Translations under genes and position numbers: made by a program
In this document: one piece after another, positions 34,526-47,958 of the stretch
How positions within the stretch are numbered: position 1 is the stretch's first letter
How the letters are laid out: each line of letters begins with the position of its first letter
Notes under the pieces: model-generated
Databases searched by the model: none
Told to the model about the DNA's origin: nothing
Seen by the model: the letters and a program-made list of their open reading frames with translations, nothing else
Origin: Hibiscus mutabilis
Taxonomy: Eukaryota > Streptophyta > Magnoliopsida > Malvales > Malvaceae
Direction: 5' to 3'
Length of the DNA: 64,000 bases
NCBI GenBank assembly: GCA_019671005.1
Contig: CM033714.1
Span: 82,513,909-82,577,908 of the forward strand

Positions 34526-35048
34526 GGCATGTAAAGGAATCGAACGAACACGAACGAGTGTATGTTCGTGTTCGTTCATTTAATTTTAAACGAATAAATG
34601 AACAAACACAAACAACTAAATGAACATAATTTCTTGTTCATGTTCGTTTGTTAAGGATTGTAGCTTGTTCATATTCGTTCGTTAAAATGATAAACAGACG
34701 TAAACGAACGAACATAAAAAGATATGTAAATAAATTTAAACAAACATGAACGAATGAACATATGTGAATAAATTTATTTTTTTAAATATAATACATTTGT
34801 TACAAAAAATAATAAATATAATGGATATATGTGAATAAATTTAAACAAACATAAACCAATTAACGTAAATGAATGAATTACCAAACATTTACAAGCGTAA
34901 ATGAACGAACAAGCCTTTTGTTCGTTCGTTTTCGTTCATTTAATTAAATGAACATGAAATATTGTTCATGATCGTCCATTTAATAAATAAACGAACATAA
35001 ATGAACGTCCCACCGAACGATTCATAAAATTTGGTTCGTTTACATACC
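34526..35048. mobile_element. Foldback MITE built of GAACGAACA/TTCGTTCG motifs
   Basis: Begins GGCATGTAAAGGAATCGAAC and ends GGTTCGTTTACATACC, inverted with a few changes. Both arms are packed with CGAACGAACA, AAATGAACG and TTCGTTCATTTAATT copies, so the element can fold on itself. TATGAAAAATTA (34514-34525) and TATGAAAAAATA (35049-35060) flank it, a likely target duplication. Confidence 0.75.
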
Positions 35049-35429
35049 TATGAAAAAATATTTTAAAACTTAACAATAAATTCAAAATGGTACACCAGAA
35101 CGCACTGATATCGAAATGTGCCTATACCAAAGAAAAACGATACGTCTGCCGATACAATACTACTATTTCGCTACACATCCCAATTATCAACTTTACATAA
35201 GCTTGCACTAAAGGCCATTATTTACAACCTATACATATGGTGAGGGACTTGGGGTAAAGACAACTTTTTTGTTTTAAGGTTGTAATAAAATTAAAAATTC
35301 TTTACGGGTGCTAAAATATATTTTTTTAAGAAAAAACTTAAATTGAAGAGTAATTAAAAAAAAAACGATAATGATAAATTCTAATCTATACATATTTCAT
35401 GCACAATCGGTAGAAATAAAAAGTTTTGA

Positions 35430-35650
35430 ATTTATGTTTGGGTTTTAGGGTTTATAATATAGGATTTATGGTTTGAATTTAAAGTTTAGAGGTTAGGTTT
35501 TAGGTTAATATGGGCAGAGATTTAAGTTTTAACATATAAACCCTAAATTATAATCCCAAACACTTGATTCTAACCATGATCTCTAAATTCAAAACACCTT
35601 AACTTAAACTCTTAAACCTTAAATAAAATCTCTAAACCTTCAAACCAAGA
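35430..35650. repeat. Imperfect palindrome rich in telomere-like words
   Basis: TTTTAGGGTTTATAATATAG and GAGGTTAGGTTTTAGGTT on the left answer ATAAACCCTAAATTATAAT and CTCTAAACCTTCAAACC on the right. The words resemble telomere repeats but are irregular; a degenerate foldback element is more likely. Confidence 0.4.
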
Positions 35651-36506
35651 TGTTTGTGAAAACTTTTTTTCCCTCGTTGGTGCAGGAAATAATTACGCTT
35701 TTAAGAAATGGTATATAATTTTTTGTTTAATCAGCGGTATGCGACTCGTTGGCCAATTATTTCGTATCTAGTCTTGCATAGGTTTAATATGAGAACGACC
35801 ATCTTAATTTAGTTTTCTCTATTCATAACGTCAAAATTCGAACTCCTAACCTTATCTAAGGATCATAATGTTTTATTCCATTAGATCGACGGGTTATCGG
35901 TAGAAATAATATGTAATCTAATTTAACTGAATTGTTTCTGACAATATCATCGACCAGACTTTAATTATTAAATTAAAATAATAAAAGATTAAAAAATGGA
36001 TTGAACCGTAATTAAACATATGCACGTATGTATGAGTTTGATGATGCGCATGGAGATTTACCTTGGGACCAAAGGAATAAGAAAAGGTCGTCATCTACGG
36101 TAGGTGCAAAAGTTTAGGTTCAATTACATATTAAGTCCCTAAAACTTTAGAAACTATGCAAATAAAACACTGTCCCCTCTAATTTTCTAGTTCAATTGTT
36201 TTTTAGATCCTATAATTTGATACTAAGCTAAATAAGCAATATCCTTATTGTTTTCGTGTATATAGTTCTTAGATCTATGTTAATTCCAAATTTAAGCAAA
36301 TTATATTCTAATCCTAAATTTCTAAAATTTGATTTAACAATTAAACATTGACTTATTTTATTACTATATATATTTAACCCCTAATCTATTTCATGCTCCG
36401 TCCCAAAGAGTACCAATACGAGATATGATTATTGTTTTATTTGATCAAGGAAATTATTATTCGATTTAAATCAATTTAAAATATATATATTTAATAGTAA
36501 TATATA

Positions 36507-37174
36507 GGCCATGTTTGGAATTAGCAGATAGCGAATTGCATTAGCTGATTTGACTAGAGAATTGTATTAGCTGATTGTATCAAAGTGTTTGGTAAAATTA
36601 ACTGACAGTTGTTTGATTATTTAAATAAGCAAAATGGCATATAAAGACATGATTGTATTTGATATTTTTTTGAATATTTTATTAGTTATCAATATTTTGT
36701 ATCTATTAGTATTAATTAGATTATAAAAAATAATTTTCTAATATAACATTATTAAACGTATTTGAAGTATATATATATATATATTAATTTATTATTTATA
36801 TAATTATTTTTAATACAATTTAATTAACTATTAAATTTAAATACAAATAAAAATGCGAGAATAAAAAGAAAAAAACATTAATTTACAAATGTCACAATGT
36901 AAATACGTGAGAATGAAGAAATAAAATAAAAGATAATTAAATTTAGGTTACTTGAAGATTTTTTTATAATTTTTTAGGATAAAAGGTTATTTATAACTCT
37001 TATGTCAAAATCTCTAATATCAAAAAGCTCGTATTAACAGATTTTTTAAATTAGATATTTCACCCTAATCCGTTATTCACCAAGCATCTAAATTAGCGGA
37101 TTTGACCGGTCAAACCTCTAATATAAGCTCAAACCTCTAATTTTAGCTCAAACCGATATTTATCAAACAAGACC
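36507..37174. mobile_element. Harbinger-like MITE, copy 1
   Basis: Begins GGCCATGTTTGGAATTAGC and ends TCAAACAAGACC, short inverted termini of the GGNC.TGTTTGG type. ATA lies on both sides as a possible 3-bp duplication. It shares extended identity with 46749-47479, for example TTTGGTAAAATTAACTGA and GTATTAATTAGATTAT-type runs. Confidence 0.7.
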
Positions 37175-39529
37175 ATAATAAAAACTGTGATGAAATTGTC
37201 TTGCAAGGCAGTAACGTCATGCATGTTTATGTACTCGAAACTCACCAAAGTGTTTAATAAGCTTTTCTTTGCAAATTTCATCCAACTACAAATTACTAGT
37301 CCACTAAATTTCAATTTAAATTTAAATCAAAAGACCCGTCTTAGTGATAAATAGTGACATGTTTCATTTAAGTGATTTGAATTTGAGCAATTTAGTTATA
37401 TAGGTGTGTGTGAATTTATTTAGATTTAAAATCGGCACGAATCATGACGTTATGAATGAAGTAAACTGTATTAGAAGAGCCGTCTCATAATAGACCTTTA
37501 TAGTACTTGATTCAAATTAGTTGACTAATAAATTAAATATTGATAGTTATACTAAAAAGCTTGATGCAAAGCTACTTTTGTAATTTTTGTCTTATCTTTG
37601 TGCAAAAACATTTATCCAAATATGTGTACATGTATTTGCTAAAAATACCTATCCTCATATGGTAAAGTATCATAACGATCTCTGTATAATATTTTTAATT
37701 GCGTGATAATTTTTCTATTTAAAGTGAACAAATCAGCCATAAACATTTTGGATTAAAAAAATATTTATTTTATCGTTAATTGTTAATATGACAATTATAA
37801 AAAGTAAAACATGTTTTAATACTTTTCATTTACAATTTTTGCCAATTTAACCCTTAATTATTAAAAATATGTTAGAATTTAAAAATTAAATTTTACCCTT
37901 TTTATTATTCTTACATCTATAATCAACGACGAAATGAAAATTTTATTTGACTCTTTTTGAAAAATTAATGGTCAAATTTTATTAGAAGAACCATATATCT
38001 TTATTTTTTCATTTTATTTTCAATCCTTTATATGTTTCTTATATATGTATTTATTTTATTCAAAATCTGGTAGCGGGTACGGTTCATCCCTTTCCTCTAC
38101 GTTTAAGTAACTTTATAACTAATTTCCACTATATGTAATTATAAACAAAACCAGAAAATAATAATTAATCAAGATCACACGTAAGACCAAAATATTATTA
38201 CAATTTACAAATATAAAAAACGTTACAAAATGAAAGTGATAAAATTGTAATTTGTTCTATTAAAAAAATGTAATTTGTTAACCTTATAAATTAATATATA
38301 AGACATTAATTTCCCGCCTCTTTTATAATAATAATAAGCAAAATATATAAATATATGTTAGATGGACCATATCCATAATAGTTATGGATCACCAATTGTT
38401 CACTCTTCTTTCTCATAAAACTGTATACAAATTTGTCTTTACAAACGAAGGAAATACAATATTAAATAAGTAATTTAAAAATAATAAAATTAAAAAACAG
38501 TGATTGACAAGACAATTTTATTAAAAATTATATATCAAATTAACATTCAAACAAATTATTTATAAAAAATAAAATTTTTTGTCACACAAGACAAAGACAA
38601 TCTCAATTCATAATTGACAATTATTTAGTATATTAATAGAAAAAAATTAATAATAATATTAAAAAAAATTCATGTATATCATCTTTTTTTTTAAGAAAAT
38701 CAATTAAAATTTAACTCTTTTAACTTGTATAAAAATAACTCAACAGTCAATATATGTAATAAAATTAACATAATAAAAAGAACAAATTCTTTTAACATGC
38801 TGGTGTATATTGTAGTATTTATTTCTTATTTTTTGAATATGTCGGTGTGATTACATGGTATTATCTGTTTAAATTTTCTAACCTTTTAATAACTCTCACA
38901 TATAATGCTCCAATTTGGGTTACCTATATGAAACACACTATCCTATACCACTACTGGGACCACTCCAATGATTATATTCTCCCCTATTTTTAAACTTTTG
39001 AAAAGACCGCACTATATAAATAAATTGCTCGAACTCATATTGTTTAACGATAATTATATCGTTCTATTCTCTATTAAGACCGCTCAGTGATTTAAAAATA
39101 TAAAATTTTAATTATTTTAATTTTTAGTTTAAGATAATAAATAAGATGAAAAATTATATTATGAGTCCTTCACATTATGTATGTAGTCACAATTAATAAA
39201 ATATATTTTTATTAGATGAATTTTTATTTATATTTGCTAAAAGTTAAATTTAAAAAAAAATTCCCAAACAGAAAACAAAGGAATTTCCCATCAAAAATAC
39301 AAATTTAGAAAGTCTCCCATGTCATGAAATCCAACGTAAGTTTCTTACATAGATAGATGGATATCCGAACTTTTCTCTCTTTCTCTAGAAATTTAAGAAT
39401 ACAAATAAATAATCTATTTTCATCCAAATCGATTTCACTCACGCATCTATGCCTCTCTGTTCGATTCACATACTCCATTCATTCACGCATGTATATATAT
39501 AAATATAATCCCACCCCATTCATATAAAA

Positions 39530-40212
39530 AAGCATTAGCTGCAACAAAAAACTAAGAAAGAAAAGAGAGAGAAAGGAGGGCCTTTAAGCCCCTCTCTCTT
39601 CTTATTATGCTTCTTCTCAGATCTTAGATTCTCTTCCTTTTCACCATCTGGGTTTTTTTCTTATTCTTCAATATCATTGTCTCTTTAAAAACTTAATAAT
39701 AATAAAACATAACCAGCAAAGGTTGATTTTTTATTTCATTTTGTTTTTGCTCATTATTTGCTGTTTATCATTTCTGGGTATTGCAGTTTCATCTCGTTTC
39801 TCATTAAAGTTGGATCCTTTTTTAGCTTTGGGTCTTTTAGGAATCCTGGATTGTTGGTCGATTGATGATCGAATCTGTAATTGGTCTCATGCTTTTCGAT
39901 TGAATCCAACAGCACCCGATCTCTCTTTATATTGATATATAAAACAAAGACAAAGCTTTGTTTGATTTCTGTATCCAGACAAGGTATAGTTTTCTTTTGT
40001 TTAATCTACATTACCCTGTTTTATGTTGGATTGTTCTTTAAGACATGATGTTCAATCCTGGATTGCCTTGAAATTTAAGGAATCGATGTCTCAATTATAC
40101 CTTTGTAGATCCGATGTCTCTTGTCTTCTCTAGTTGAAATTGATTTATCTTATCCATGAAAAAGGCTTGATTTTATTTTTCGTGAATAGGATTATTGGAT
40201 TTTGTGTTTAGG
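39530..40212 (+). promoter_or_regulatory. 5' leader of the hnRNP1-like gene with intron
   Basis: CATATAAAAAAG at 39520-39531 could be the TATA element, followed by a GA-rich leader (about 39545-39600). An intron probably runs from about 39982 (CAAG/GTATAG) to 40210 (GTTTAG), just before the start codon. A second intron, with acceptor ATTGCAG near 39786, is possible. A 5' leader intron is common in this family. Confidence 0.5.
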
Positions 40213-42654
40213 ATGGAAATGGAACTTGGCAAGCTATTCATTGGTGGAATTTCTTGGGATACAAATGAGGAACGTCTTAGAGAATATTTTCAAACTTTTG
40301 GGGATGTTGTGGAAGCTGTGATAATGAAAGATCGGACTACCGGTCGTGCCCGGGGGTTCGGGTTTGTTGTTTTCGCTGACCCGGCTATTGCAGAAAGAGT
40401 TGTTATGGAAAAGCATATGATAGATGGTAGAGCTGTAAGTTCCTTCTTTCAACTCTCTCATAATAGGGTAAATTCGAAAATCCTCTTTCATGTCATGAAT
40501 TATATAACATACAATTCAAAGATTTCGAATTGGCAAGTTTCCTGTCCTAATGCAGTTTGATGAACATATGTGTGTGTGCGCGCATATATATTGTTCATTG
40601 CGAGTTTCGCTTGGCAACATGTTGCAATTGAGCAAGAGCTAATATGGTAATATGTAGAGTCCCGAATATTGTCAGTGTTAATTGCTTCATTTTGCAGTTT
40701 TAATCATCATTAGGACATCGCTTTCGGTTTTAGACTAAATATTTACGAGGATCAATGCTTATCTTAGAAGAGAGAGATTGATGCCGAGAAATAGCACAGA
40801 TTTTCTTGTTACAATTGCATTAAGAAGCACATTTGCTAATTTTGAAAAGGGCACCATTGATAATAATTTACCATCCAAGAGAATTTGCAAATCACCAAGC
40901 TAGAGTGTTTCAAAATTACAATTTCTATCATGCGGAAGAGCGGATTATACAATTTTTTTTCTAAGTTGTTTAAACAAAATTTGGGAAAGAACTTTTTATA
41001 TTAAGATTCAAAGAGTTTGTGCAATTAAGGAACTCAGATTTTCTCTTTCAGGTTGAGGCAAAGAAGGCTGTACCTAGGGATGACCGGAATATTCTAAACA
41101 AAAGCAATGCTAGCATTCATGGATCACCCGGTCCTGCTCGAACAAAAAAGATATTTGTTGGAGGGTTAGCATCCACAGTCACCGAGAGCGACTTTAAGAG
41201 GTACTTTGAGCAGTTTGGTACAATTACGGATGTTGTTGTGATGTATGATCACAATACTCAGAGGCCACGAGGTTTTGGATTCATAACTTATGATTCAGAG
41301 GAAGTCGTGGATAAGGTCTTGCAACAAACATTTCATGAACTCAATGGAAAAATGGTTGAGGTCAAACGGGCTGTCCCCAAAGAATCATCTCCGGGGCCAA
41401 GTCAGAACCAGTTAGGCGGATATAACTTTGGTCTGAGTAGAGTCGATAGCTTCCTTAATGGTTACATGCAGAATTATAATGCTAGTTCAGTTGGAGGTTA
41501 TGGTATTAGAGCAGAGGGTAGATTTAGTCCAGTTACTGTTGGTCGGGGTCGATTTCCTCCATTGGGCCCTGGTTATGGGATGGGACTTAATTTTGAGCCG
41601 AATTTGAGTCCAGGCTATGGAGGAAGCTCAAACCTTAGTTCTAACCTCAGTTATGGACGGGGATTGAACACTTCATTTAATGGAAACTCAGACAGGTTTG
41701 CTAGCCTCCTTGGGTATGGTGGGGGCGGTGGAGGAAATAGTTCTATCTCAAACTTAGCAGGTCGAAATATGTGGGGAAATGTGAGTCTTAACTATGCTGC
41801 CAACTCCGCAAACTCTAATTCTATCGTGGGTTCTGGAAGTGGGAATTCAAGTGTTAATTCTTTCGGCAACATCGGACCACTTTGGGATTCCTCTCCTTCT
41901 TCAGGTCAAGGTGGAGTCACTTTTGCTTACAATAGCGGCAATCTCAGATACAGAAATGGAGACTTTGGGGTTGGATCAGGAGGGTTAGGCTATGAGAGAA
42001 ACAACGGGGCTGGTGTTGCACAGGTATCATCCCAAGGTGCTTCATATGGAGACTTTAACGGGGCTTATGCTGATATCGATGAAAATGGATCACTTTATGG
42101 GGATTCCACTTGGCTGGTTTCACCCTTAGACCTAGAGCGGTCTAGTTCTTTCGGTTTTCGGCTGAGAAACACAACTTCAGATGTTAGGACTAATAGCTCT
42201 GCTGGTTACATTGGTGGCTATGGTGTTACCAATATGCAGTCAGATAGAGGTAAGACGATTTATTTTCTATTTACTGTTTCGTTATTACCCTTTCCTTTTT
42301 CCTCGGATAATCTCGCTGTTTGCTTGTACTTATTAATGGCTCTGCATGTTTAAGATTTTAGAAATTTAGAACACTTACCAACAGATCCAGGGAATGTTTA
42401 CTAGTTTTAGGCAGAATGCATTCCCATCTATGTTACACTTACAACTATACAAGTTACAACAAGAATATATCCGAACAACTCACCAGACCAAATCTAGACC
42501 AAACCAACTCATATAGTTCAGGAGGCCTTATTGGCTACATGCCATTTTTTAAATCTTGTATGCTCACTACCTCGTTTCCCATCTGTTAATTCGATTCCTT
42601 TCTCCGTGATACTCATCTCTTTATCGTCATATTTCTCCAGGAATTGCGGCATAG
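40213..42654 (+). CDS. hnRNP1-like (Musashi/hnRNP A-B type) two-RRM RNA-binding protein
   Basis: Nuclear RNA-binding protein likely acting in mRNA processing. Exons 40213-40434, 41052-42249 and 42641-42654, 477 aa. RRM1 covers about residues 5-80 (RNP2 LFIGGI, RNP1 RGFGFVVF) and RRM2 about 106-183 (IFVGGL, RGFGFITY). The long Gly/Ser/Asn-rich tail has many GYG and GGY repeats and several WxxxP-like tryptophans. VEAKKAVPRDD at the exon 1/2 join is a family hallmark. The last exon is a 14-nt microexon giving (G)IAA and stop, which restores the typical RGIAA end; without it the frame runs into intron sequence and stops at 42353. The start MEMELGKLFIGG follows a 5' leader intron; the second ATG, 6 bp later, is equally possible. 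Confidence 0.93.
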
Positions 42655-42659
42655 GAGGA

Positions 42660-45600
42660 TGATGCCACAATGTGAAAAAAATATAATTTGTAGGAAACTT
42701 GTACGGCGGAGCAGGTTAATGACCGGTTTTCTACATACCCCTTAGTGAAATATATTCAGTTTTATATGGAAAAAGAACATGAGTAGGGCTAATTTGGTTC
42801 ACCTGGTTTGGTTGAAAAACATGATATAGAGATCAGTTGCAAAGAAGAATTCATGTAAGGCTTGAGCTTTGAGGTTTCTTTATATTTTTTTTCCTTTTCG
42901 ATACAGGTTTTCCTTACTGGGATTGATTAAGATGTAGAATCAAAATTGTGGGTATAGGCAGAACATGTATCACAGTGGATACGTATAAGAGCAGACCATT
43001 TTATTCTTTTGTCATATTAATTTAGAGTTGTTGGATAATTGTGCTGATGATATATTATTATCCAGAGAAGTTGCTGGGTTTATTGTACTTTGTAGATTGA
43101 AATTGTAATGAGATATTTGGTTTGATTTCAACTTACATCGTGAAACTCTAGATTCTAGCTAGAATATCAATGGGGCAGGTTTAGTGAGGATTTACAATTT
43201 GGGATGAGCATAAATTTTGTGGGTGATGGGACAAAAGTATGACTTTATACTCGCTTCATTCTATTCCGTTCCTTCTACATTATTTATGTCCATCCAGTAT
43301 ACATGATGAGGATATTTAAAAATATTTTTTCTAAAAAATATTTTTGATAACACTCGATTCACATCCACTACGATTTTTCAATTCTCATTCAATTTTCACA
43401 TATTTTCGGATATTATTCTTTTAATTTTTAATTTTAATTCGTTTTGAAGTTACATTTCAATTTATTAATTAAAGGGTCACAATGATGAGAATCATTAATT
43501 GGTTAGGGATATCTTTATTATCACATTTTTGTAATTACTAATTTTGTCCGAAGTGTTAACCCGTTTTTTATGTTTTGTTAATTTTTGTAATAAAGGACTT
43601 TATTTATCTACTATACCTATTTTATTAATGTGTTATATTACTACATATTAAGTAGTATGATTATCATTAAAACTCAAAGAAACAAAGAAGATTACTAATA
43701 TTATTATCTTTTTATTACAATTAAGTATTAACAGTTTTAAAGTTTTATGTTTTTTTATTACGTATTAGCAACATATATATTATATTTTTATATAATACTA
43801 TCACGTTGGTTACTATTATTATTACTCTAAAAGAATTGAAAAAGGCCATAAAAAGATTATTAAATATATAACAGTCTAAGTCCAAATTTATTAATATTTA
43901 TATATCAATCTATTTATAAACTTTAAAACCAAGTCATTCATATATATATATATAGTCCAATAAGGCTCAACTATTTAAGCCCTAATTTTGATAACAAAAC
44001 CCTAATGTGCCTTGTTCGTTGGCAGTCGCCTTATTTAGACCTGACGGCTCAGATTCGAACGAGAGCGTGTTCCTTTAACTCTAACACACGCGGCCCTTCA
44101 GCTTCCTTCTGACCACACGCACATGGAGCTCAAGTAGGTCGCTTCAGCTTCCTTCTGACCATCTAGATTCTCACGCAGGCATTTTGGTCATCCGATCCAG
44201 GATCGAATCCAAGCCGTCCATCCATTCTATATGAACCGCAACCTTCAAATTTGGCTCCACATCGGCATACAGAGGCGTTTCTCTTCTTAGTCCTCTCCCC
44301 CTCCATCGATCAACCACATGCAAGGAAATACACAATCAAATTATCAAAAGAATATCAAGGGACAAACTAACATTTCAGAAAAAGGCACCGAAACGCTGAA
44401 ACAATAGAAGCAACCTATAAGATATTTTAATTTTATTTTATATTTTTTAAACACAGAATTATCAAGGGTACATAATGAAACCTTAAAGCTATTGTAAAAG
44501 AAAAGAAGATTCTATTATGGGACTTCGAGTAATAGAGAATAGAAACAAAGAAAAAAAAACTTTCAGAGGCATCTCCTCTCTTTTTTTTTTTTGTTCACAA
44601 AGCATATAAAATTTAGAATTTTAGTTTTTTACCTTTGTAGATCATTCGTGCCCTCTATCACTTCAATCTCACCGATAACAAACATCACGGCTTCCATCTG
44701 GGTGCCATATGGGGTGAACTATTCAAATTCTAAAAATAAAGAGGCTTGTCTTTAACAAAAAAAGGTGATTTTAATTTCAGTTTTTAAAGAGGGTTCTATT
44801 TTTACGAAAAGGGATGGGCTTTATCGTGTTTCAAGCAATGATGTTTTGGCTAGTTTTAAGGTTCGCCAGTCGCCGGCGAGCAACGGCCGACGCGGCGGTG
44901 TGTGACGGTTTCTGAGTTCGTTCATGAACCCTAGCGGTGAAGGGGATTTTCTTCTGAAATATTAGTGTTTAAAAATGGTAAAGAGCCAAAATTTTGGCTG
45001 AAATTAGTGTTTTATACTGGTTTTAAAACGTCAAAATAGTTTAATCTCCCTTTAAATCCTTTTGCGTCACTATAATCACGCCCGCGGCCTTTCCGCGTTT
45101 CAAAACCACGCCTTTGGTCCCTCTAATTTTTAAAAACGTTTCAATTTCGTCCCTTTTAAGCTTAATTTGCGTTTTAAATGGTTTAATTCTAGTTTAATCC
45201 TGTTAATTTTAGGTTAGGTTTAATTTGGTTCTAAATCCAGTGATAAAACCCCATTGTTTATTTCTTTTCATGCATATTTAAATTTTCAGTCTTATTTACC
45301 GTTGGTGTTTAGTATTCTTACTTTGTTATGTTGTGGATATATATGTACATACTGTGATTCCTTGTAGATAGATATATATATATATATATGTGTGTTACAT
45401 ATTATTTCATATTACATAAGGTATATAAAATAAGGTATATATATGTGTAGTATATAATATAAGGTATATATATATATATATATATTTGTAGTATATAATA
45501 TATACGTTAAAGTATATAATATATGATTTTAATATATATATATATATATTCCATGTGTTTCGTATATGGTATAAAATATAATGTATATATGTATTCTATA

Positions 45601-46030
45601 TGTTTCGTATATAATATATGGTTTATATGTATATATATTATATGTTTTATGCATATTATAATATATAGTTTAAATGTAAATATATAAGTATGGCTGCTGC
45701 CAAAACCTAACCTTTTATATATATATATATATATATGTAATGCCTTATTATGTGTATATAATATAGTTTTCATGTAATATATGTTTAAGTGTATGATATT
45801 TGAGATCCTTTTTTATTTCATGCCTTCATTTATGTTTGACTTATTTTTGTTTATTTGACATGTCTTTTTATGTTGCATCCGGAATATAAATTGTTAATGC
45901 GGTGCCCTTTTATTCGAGAGTAAACGTGGCTAGTATCAGTTGTAGTGGTGGTCGTCTTTCGTTTATTTTCGAATAACATGACCCTTAAAATCTGCTCACA
46001 TGCATAACCGAATTTTGATTTAACCGTCAT
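42660..46030. other. 3' region of hnRNP gene and repeat-rich intergenic DNA
   Basis: Plus-strand 3' untranslated sequence probably extends to about 43100. GC-richer sequence near 44000-44330 and 44830-45200 looks like internal LTR material, but no protein domain is left. CTTCAGCTTCCTTCTGACCA occurs twice (near 44097 and 44142). Confidence 0.5.
45360..45760. repeat. TA-rich microsatellite cluster
   Basis: Several (TA)n runs (near 45371-45388, 45467-45484, 45533-45549 and 45717-45735) are separated by GTATATAATATA-type sequence; frames here are low-complexity artefacts. Confidence 0.85.
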
Positions 46031-46039
46031 TTTAACTTG

Positions 46040-46225
46040 CAAAATTTAATATTAACAAAGTGGTAATTGATTTGGTACCAAGTTTGGGCGTGGTAGGGTG
46101 CGAAACTTTCCCCACTCGTAACCGACTCCCGAACATATAGTAATCTCTGGTTTTATTTTCGGTGTCTGGTCTACTTAATCCAAGTGACCGGTGGCGACTC
46201 CAATTTCTATTTCAAGACACGATTT
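46040..46225 (+). mobile_element. LTR tail of a Tat-like Gypsy retrotransposon, truncated
   Basis: GGCGTGGTAGGGTGCGAAAC, CCCACTCGTAACCGACTCCC and then AAGTGACCGGTGGCGACTCC follow the order seen at LTR ends and primer sites of plant Tat/Ogre-type elements. TGGCGACTCC would be the primer site. No coding domain follows. The LTR may begin before 44000, but its start is not visible. Confidence 0.55.
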
Positions 46226-46748
46226 TTAAAGAAATTCCCCTAAATCTATTTTTTTTATAAAATGTGAGATAACCTCGTATCGTATCGAATTTTTCAAAAA
46301 CGTTGCTATAATTTTATGTGGGTTTGAATCTTTTAGGTCACGACATGAAAGTAATTTTGAATGTTATACTCAAGTTGCGGGATGAGAATAAAAATAAAAA
46401 AATTTAAAAAATATATAAGTATAATAAGAATACTCCCTGCATTTATAATTTTTAAAAAATTAGTATAATAAGAATACTCCATGCATTTATCTCGCCCAAT
46501 TGAGATTTTCGAAAAGCTCGAAGGCCAAAAATAGTAAGACGCATGTATACATAACAAGATAATATATGGTATGGTGGGTGGTAAGTGTTTTTTATTTTAA
46601 TTGATGCAAGAGTGATTTTCATGTTTAGTACTCTCAATTGATATATTTTCTTTCTTTAAGTTGTGAGTTTAAGACCTAGTAAGAGCAAAATTTTCGTTCT
46701 CTCTCCCCCTAAGTAGAAATTGTTAAAAAATGTATAGATTATTTTTAA

Positions 46749-47479
46749 GCCCTGTTTGACAATTAGCGGATAACTAATAATGGATAGCGGATTACATTAA
46801 CTGATAATATTAGTTGATTTGACTAGCGGATTACATTAGTTAATTGTATAAAAATGTTTGGTAAAATTAACTGATAGATGATAGTTGTTTGATTATTTGA
46901 ACAAGCAAAATTACATATAAGGATATGATTATATTTCATACTTGTTTGAATAATTTATTAGTTATTAACATTTTGTACCTATTAATATTAATTAGATTAT
47001 GAAAATTAATTTTTTTAATATCATTACCGAGCATATATAAGGATGCACATATTAATTTTTTATTTGTAAAATTATTTTTTAATATAATTTTAATAATTAT
47101 TAAATTTTGATATATATATATATTAATTTCTTATCTATTAAATTATATTTTGAATATAATTTTTTAATTATTAAATTTATATACATTTATTAATTTATAT
47201 ATAAATTTCTATTTTATGATTTTTTTTAATTTTATTAGTTAATTAAATTTATGTTATTTAGATAAATTTTTATAATTATCAAAGATAAAATAATCTTTAT
47301 AAATCTTTTATCCAAACATTTAACTCAAAAAATTCCTTTTATGAGCTTTTCAAAATAAGAGGTTTACCTACAATCCTCTATTTTTCAAACATTCAAATTA
47401 ACGAATTTAACTATCAGACCTCTAAAAATGCTTCAAACATTTAATTTTAACTCAAAAAGTTATTTACCAAATAGTCTGT
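46749..47479. mobile_element. Harbinger-like MITE, copy 2
   Basis: Begins GCCCTGTTTGACAATTAGCG and ends TTACCAAATAGTCTGT with TAA near both sides. It shares long matched stretches with copy 1 at 36507-37174, with scattered differences, and is about 60 bp longer. Confidence 0.65.
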
Positions 47480-47958
47480 TAAATTATAATTATATAAGAA
47501 TCCGATACCTTCGAGATCACAATACTCCTTTTCTTCGCTACTATATATTTTAAATATAAAATTATAATAATTATTGACTTTTCAAATTTATTTTAGATGA
47601 TATCAAATCAAAATTTTAATGTATGTTCTGTTTAAATATTTAAAATGTAATCATATATTAATTTGCGTTAAATGTATTAATTAATAGTCAGGCATTTATT
47701 TATAAAAAATATTTGATACACAATCCTTTTAATTGTAGGGTTTATGATTTTGAGGGTTTAGTGTGTAGGGATAAAATTTAAAATTTATATCTTAAATATG
47801 AATAGCTGTGTAAAAAAATTACTCAGAGTATCAAAATATAATAATTTATTTATAATAACAATAATCTAAAAAATACCAAATGACAGCTATAGTAATGTTG
47901 GGACCACAGTTGACAACAATAAACGTTATATAAATTTTCTCTCAAATCATTTCAACAA

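Larger units (their letters stand above)
30806..39520. other. 8.7-kb gene desert, very AT-rich
   Basis: No frame longer than about 70 codons and none with a motif. It contains the GAACGAACA foldback, a palindromic CCCTAAA-like stretch (35430-35650) and a Harbinger-like MITE, listed separately, plus (TA)n runs near 34495-34516 and 36770-36784. The last part holds the promoter of the hnRNP gene. Confidence 0.6.

Noticed and set aside
35430..35650. CCCTAAA/TTTAGGG-like words as possible interstitial telomere
   Set aside because: Words are irregular and arranged as a palindrome rather than a tandem array.
45507..45773. 88-codon minus-strand frame rich in Ile and Tyr
   Set aside because: Product of TA-rich microsatellites.
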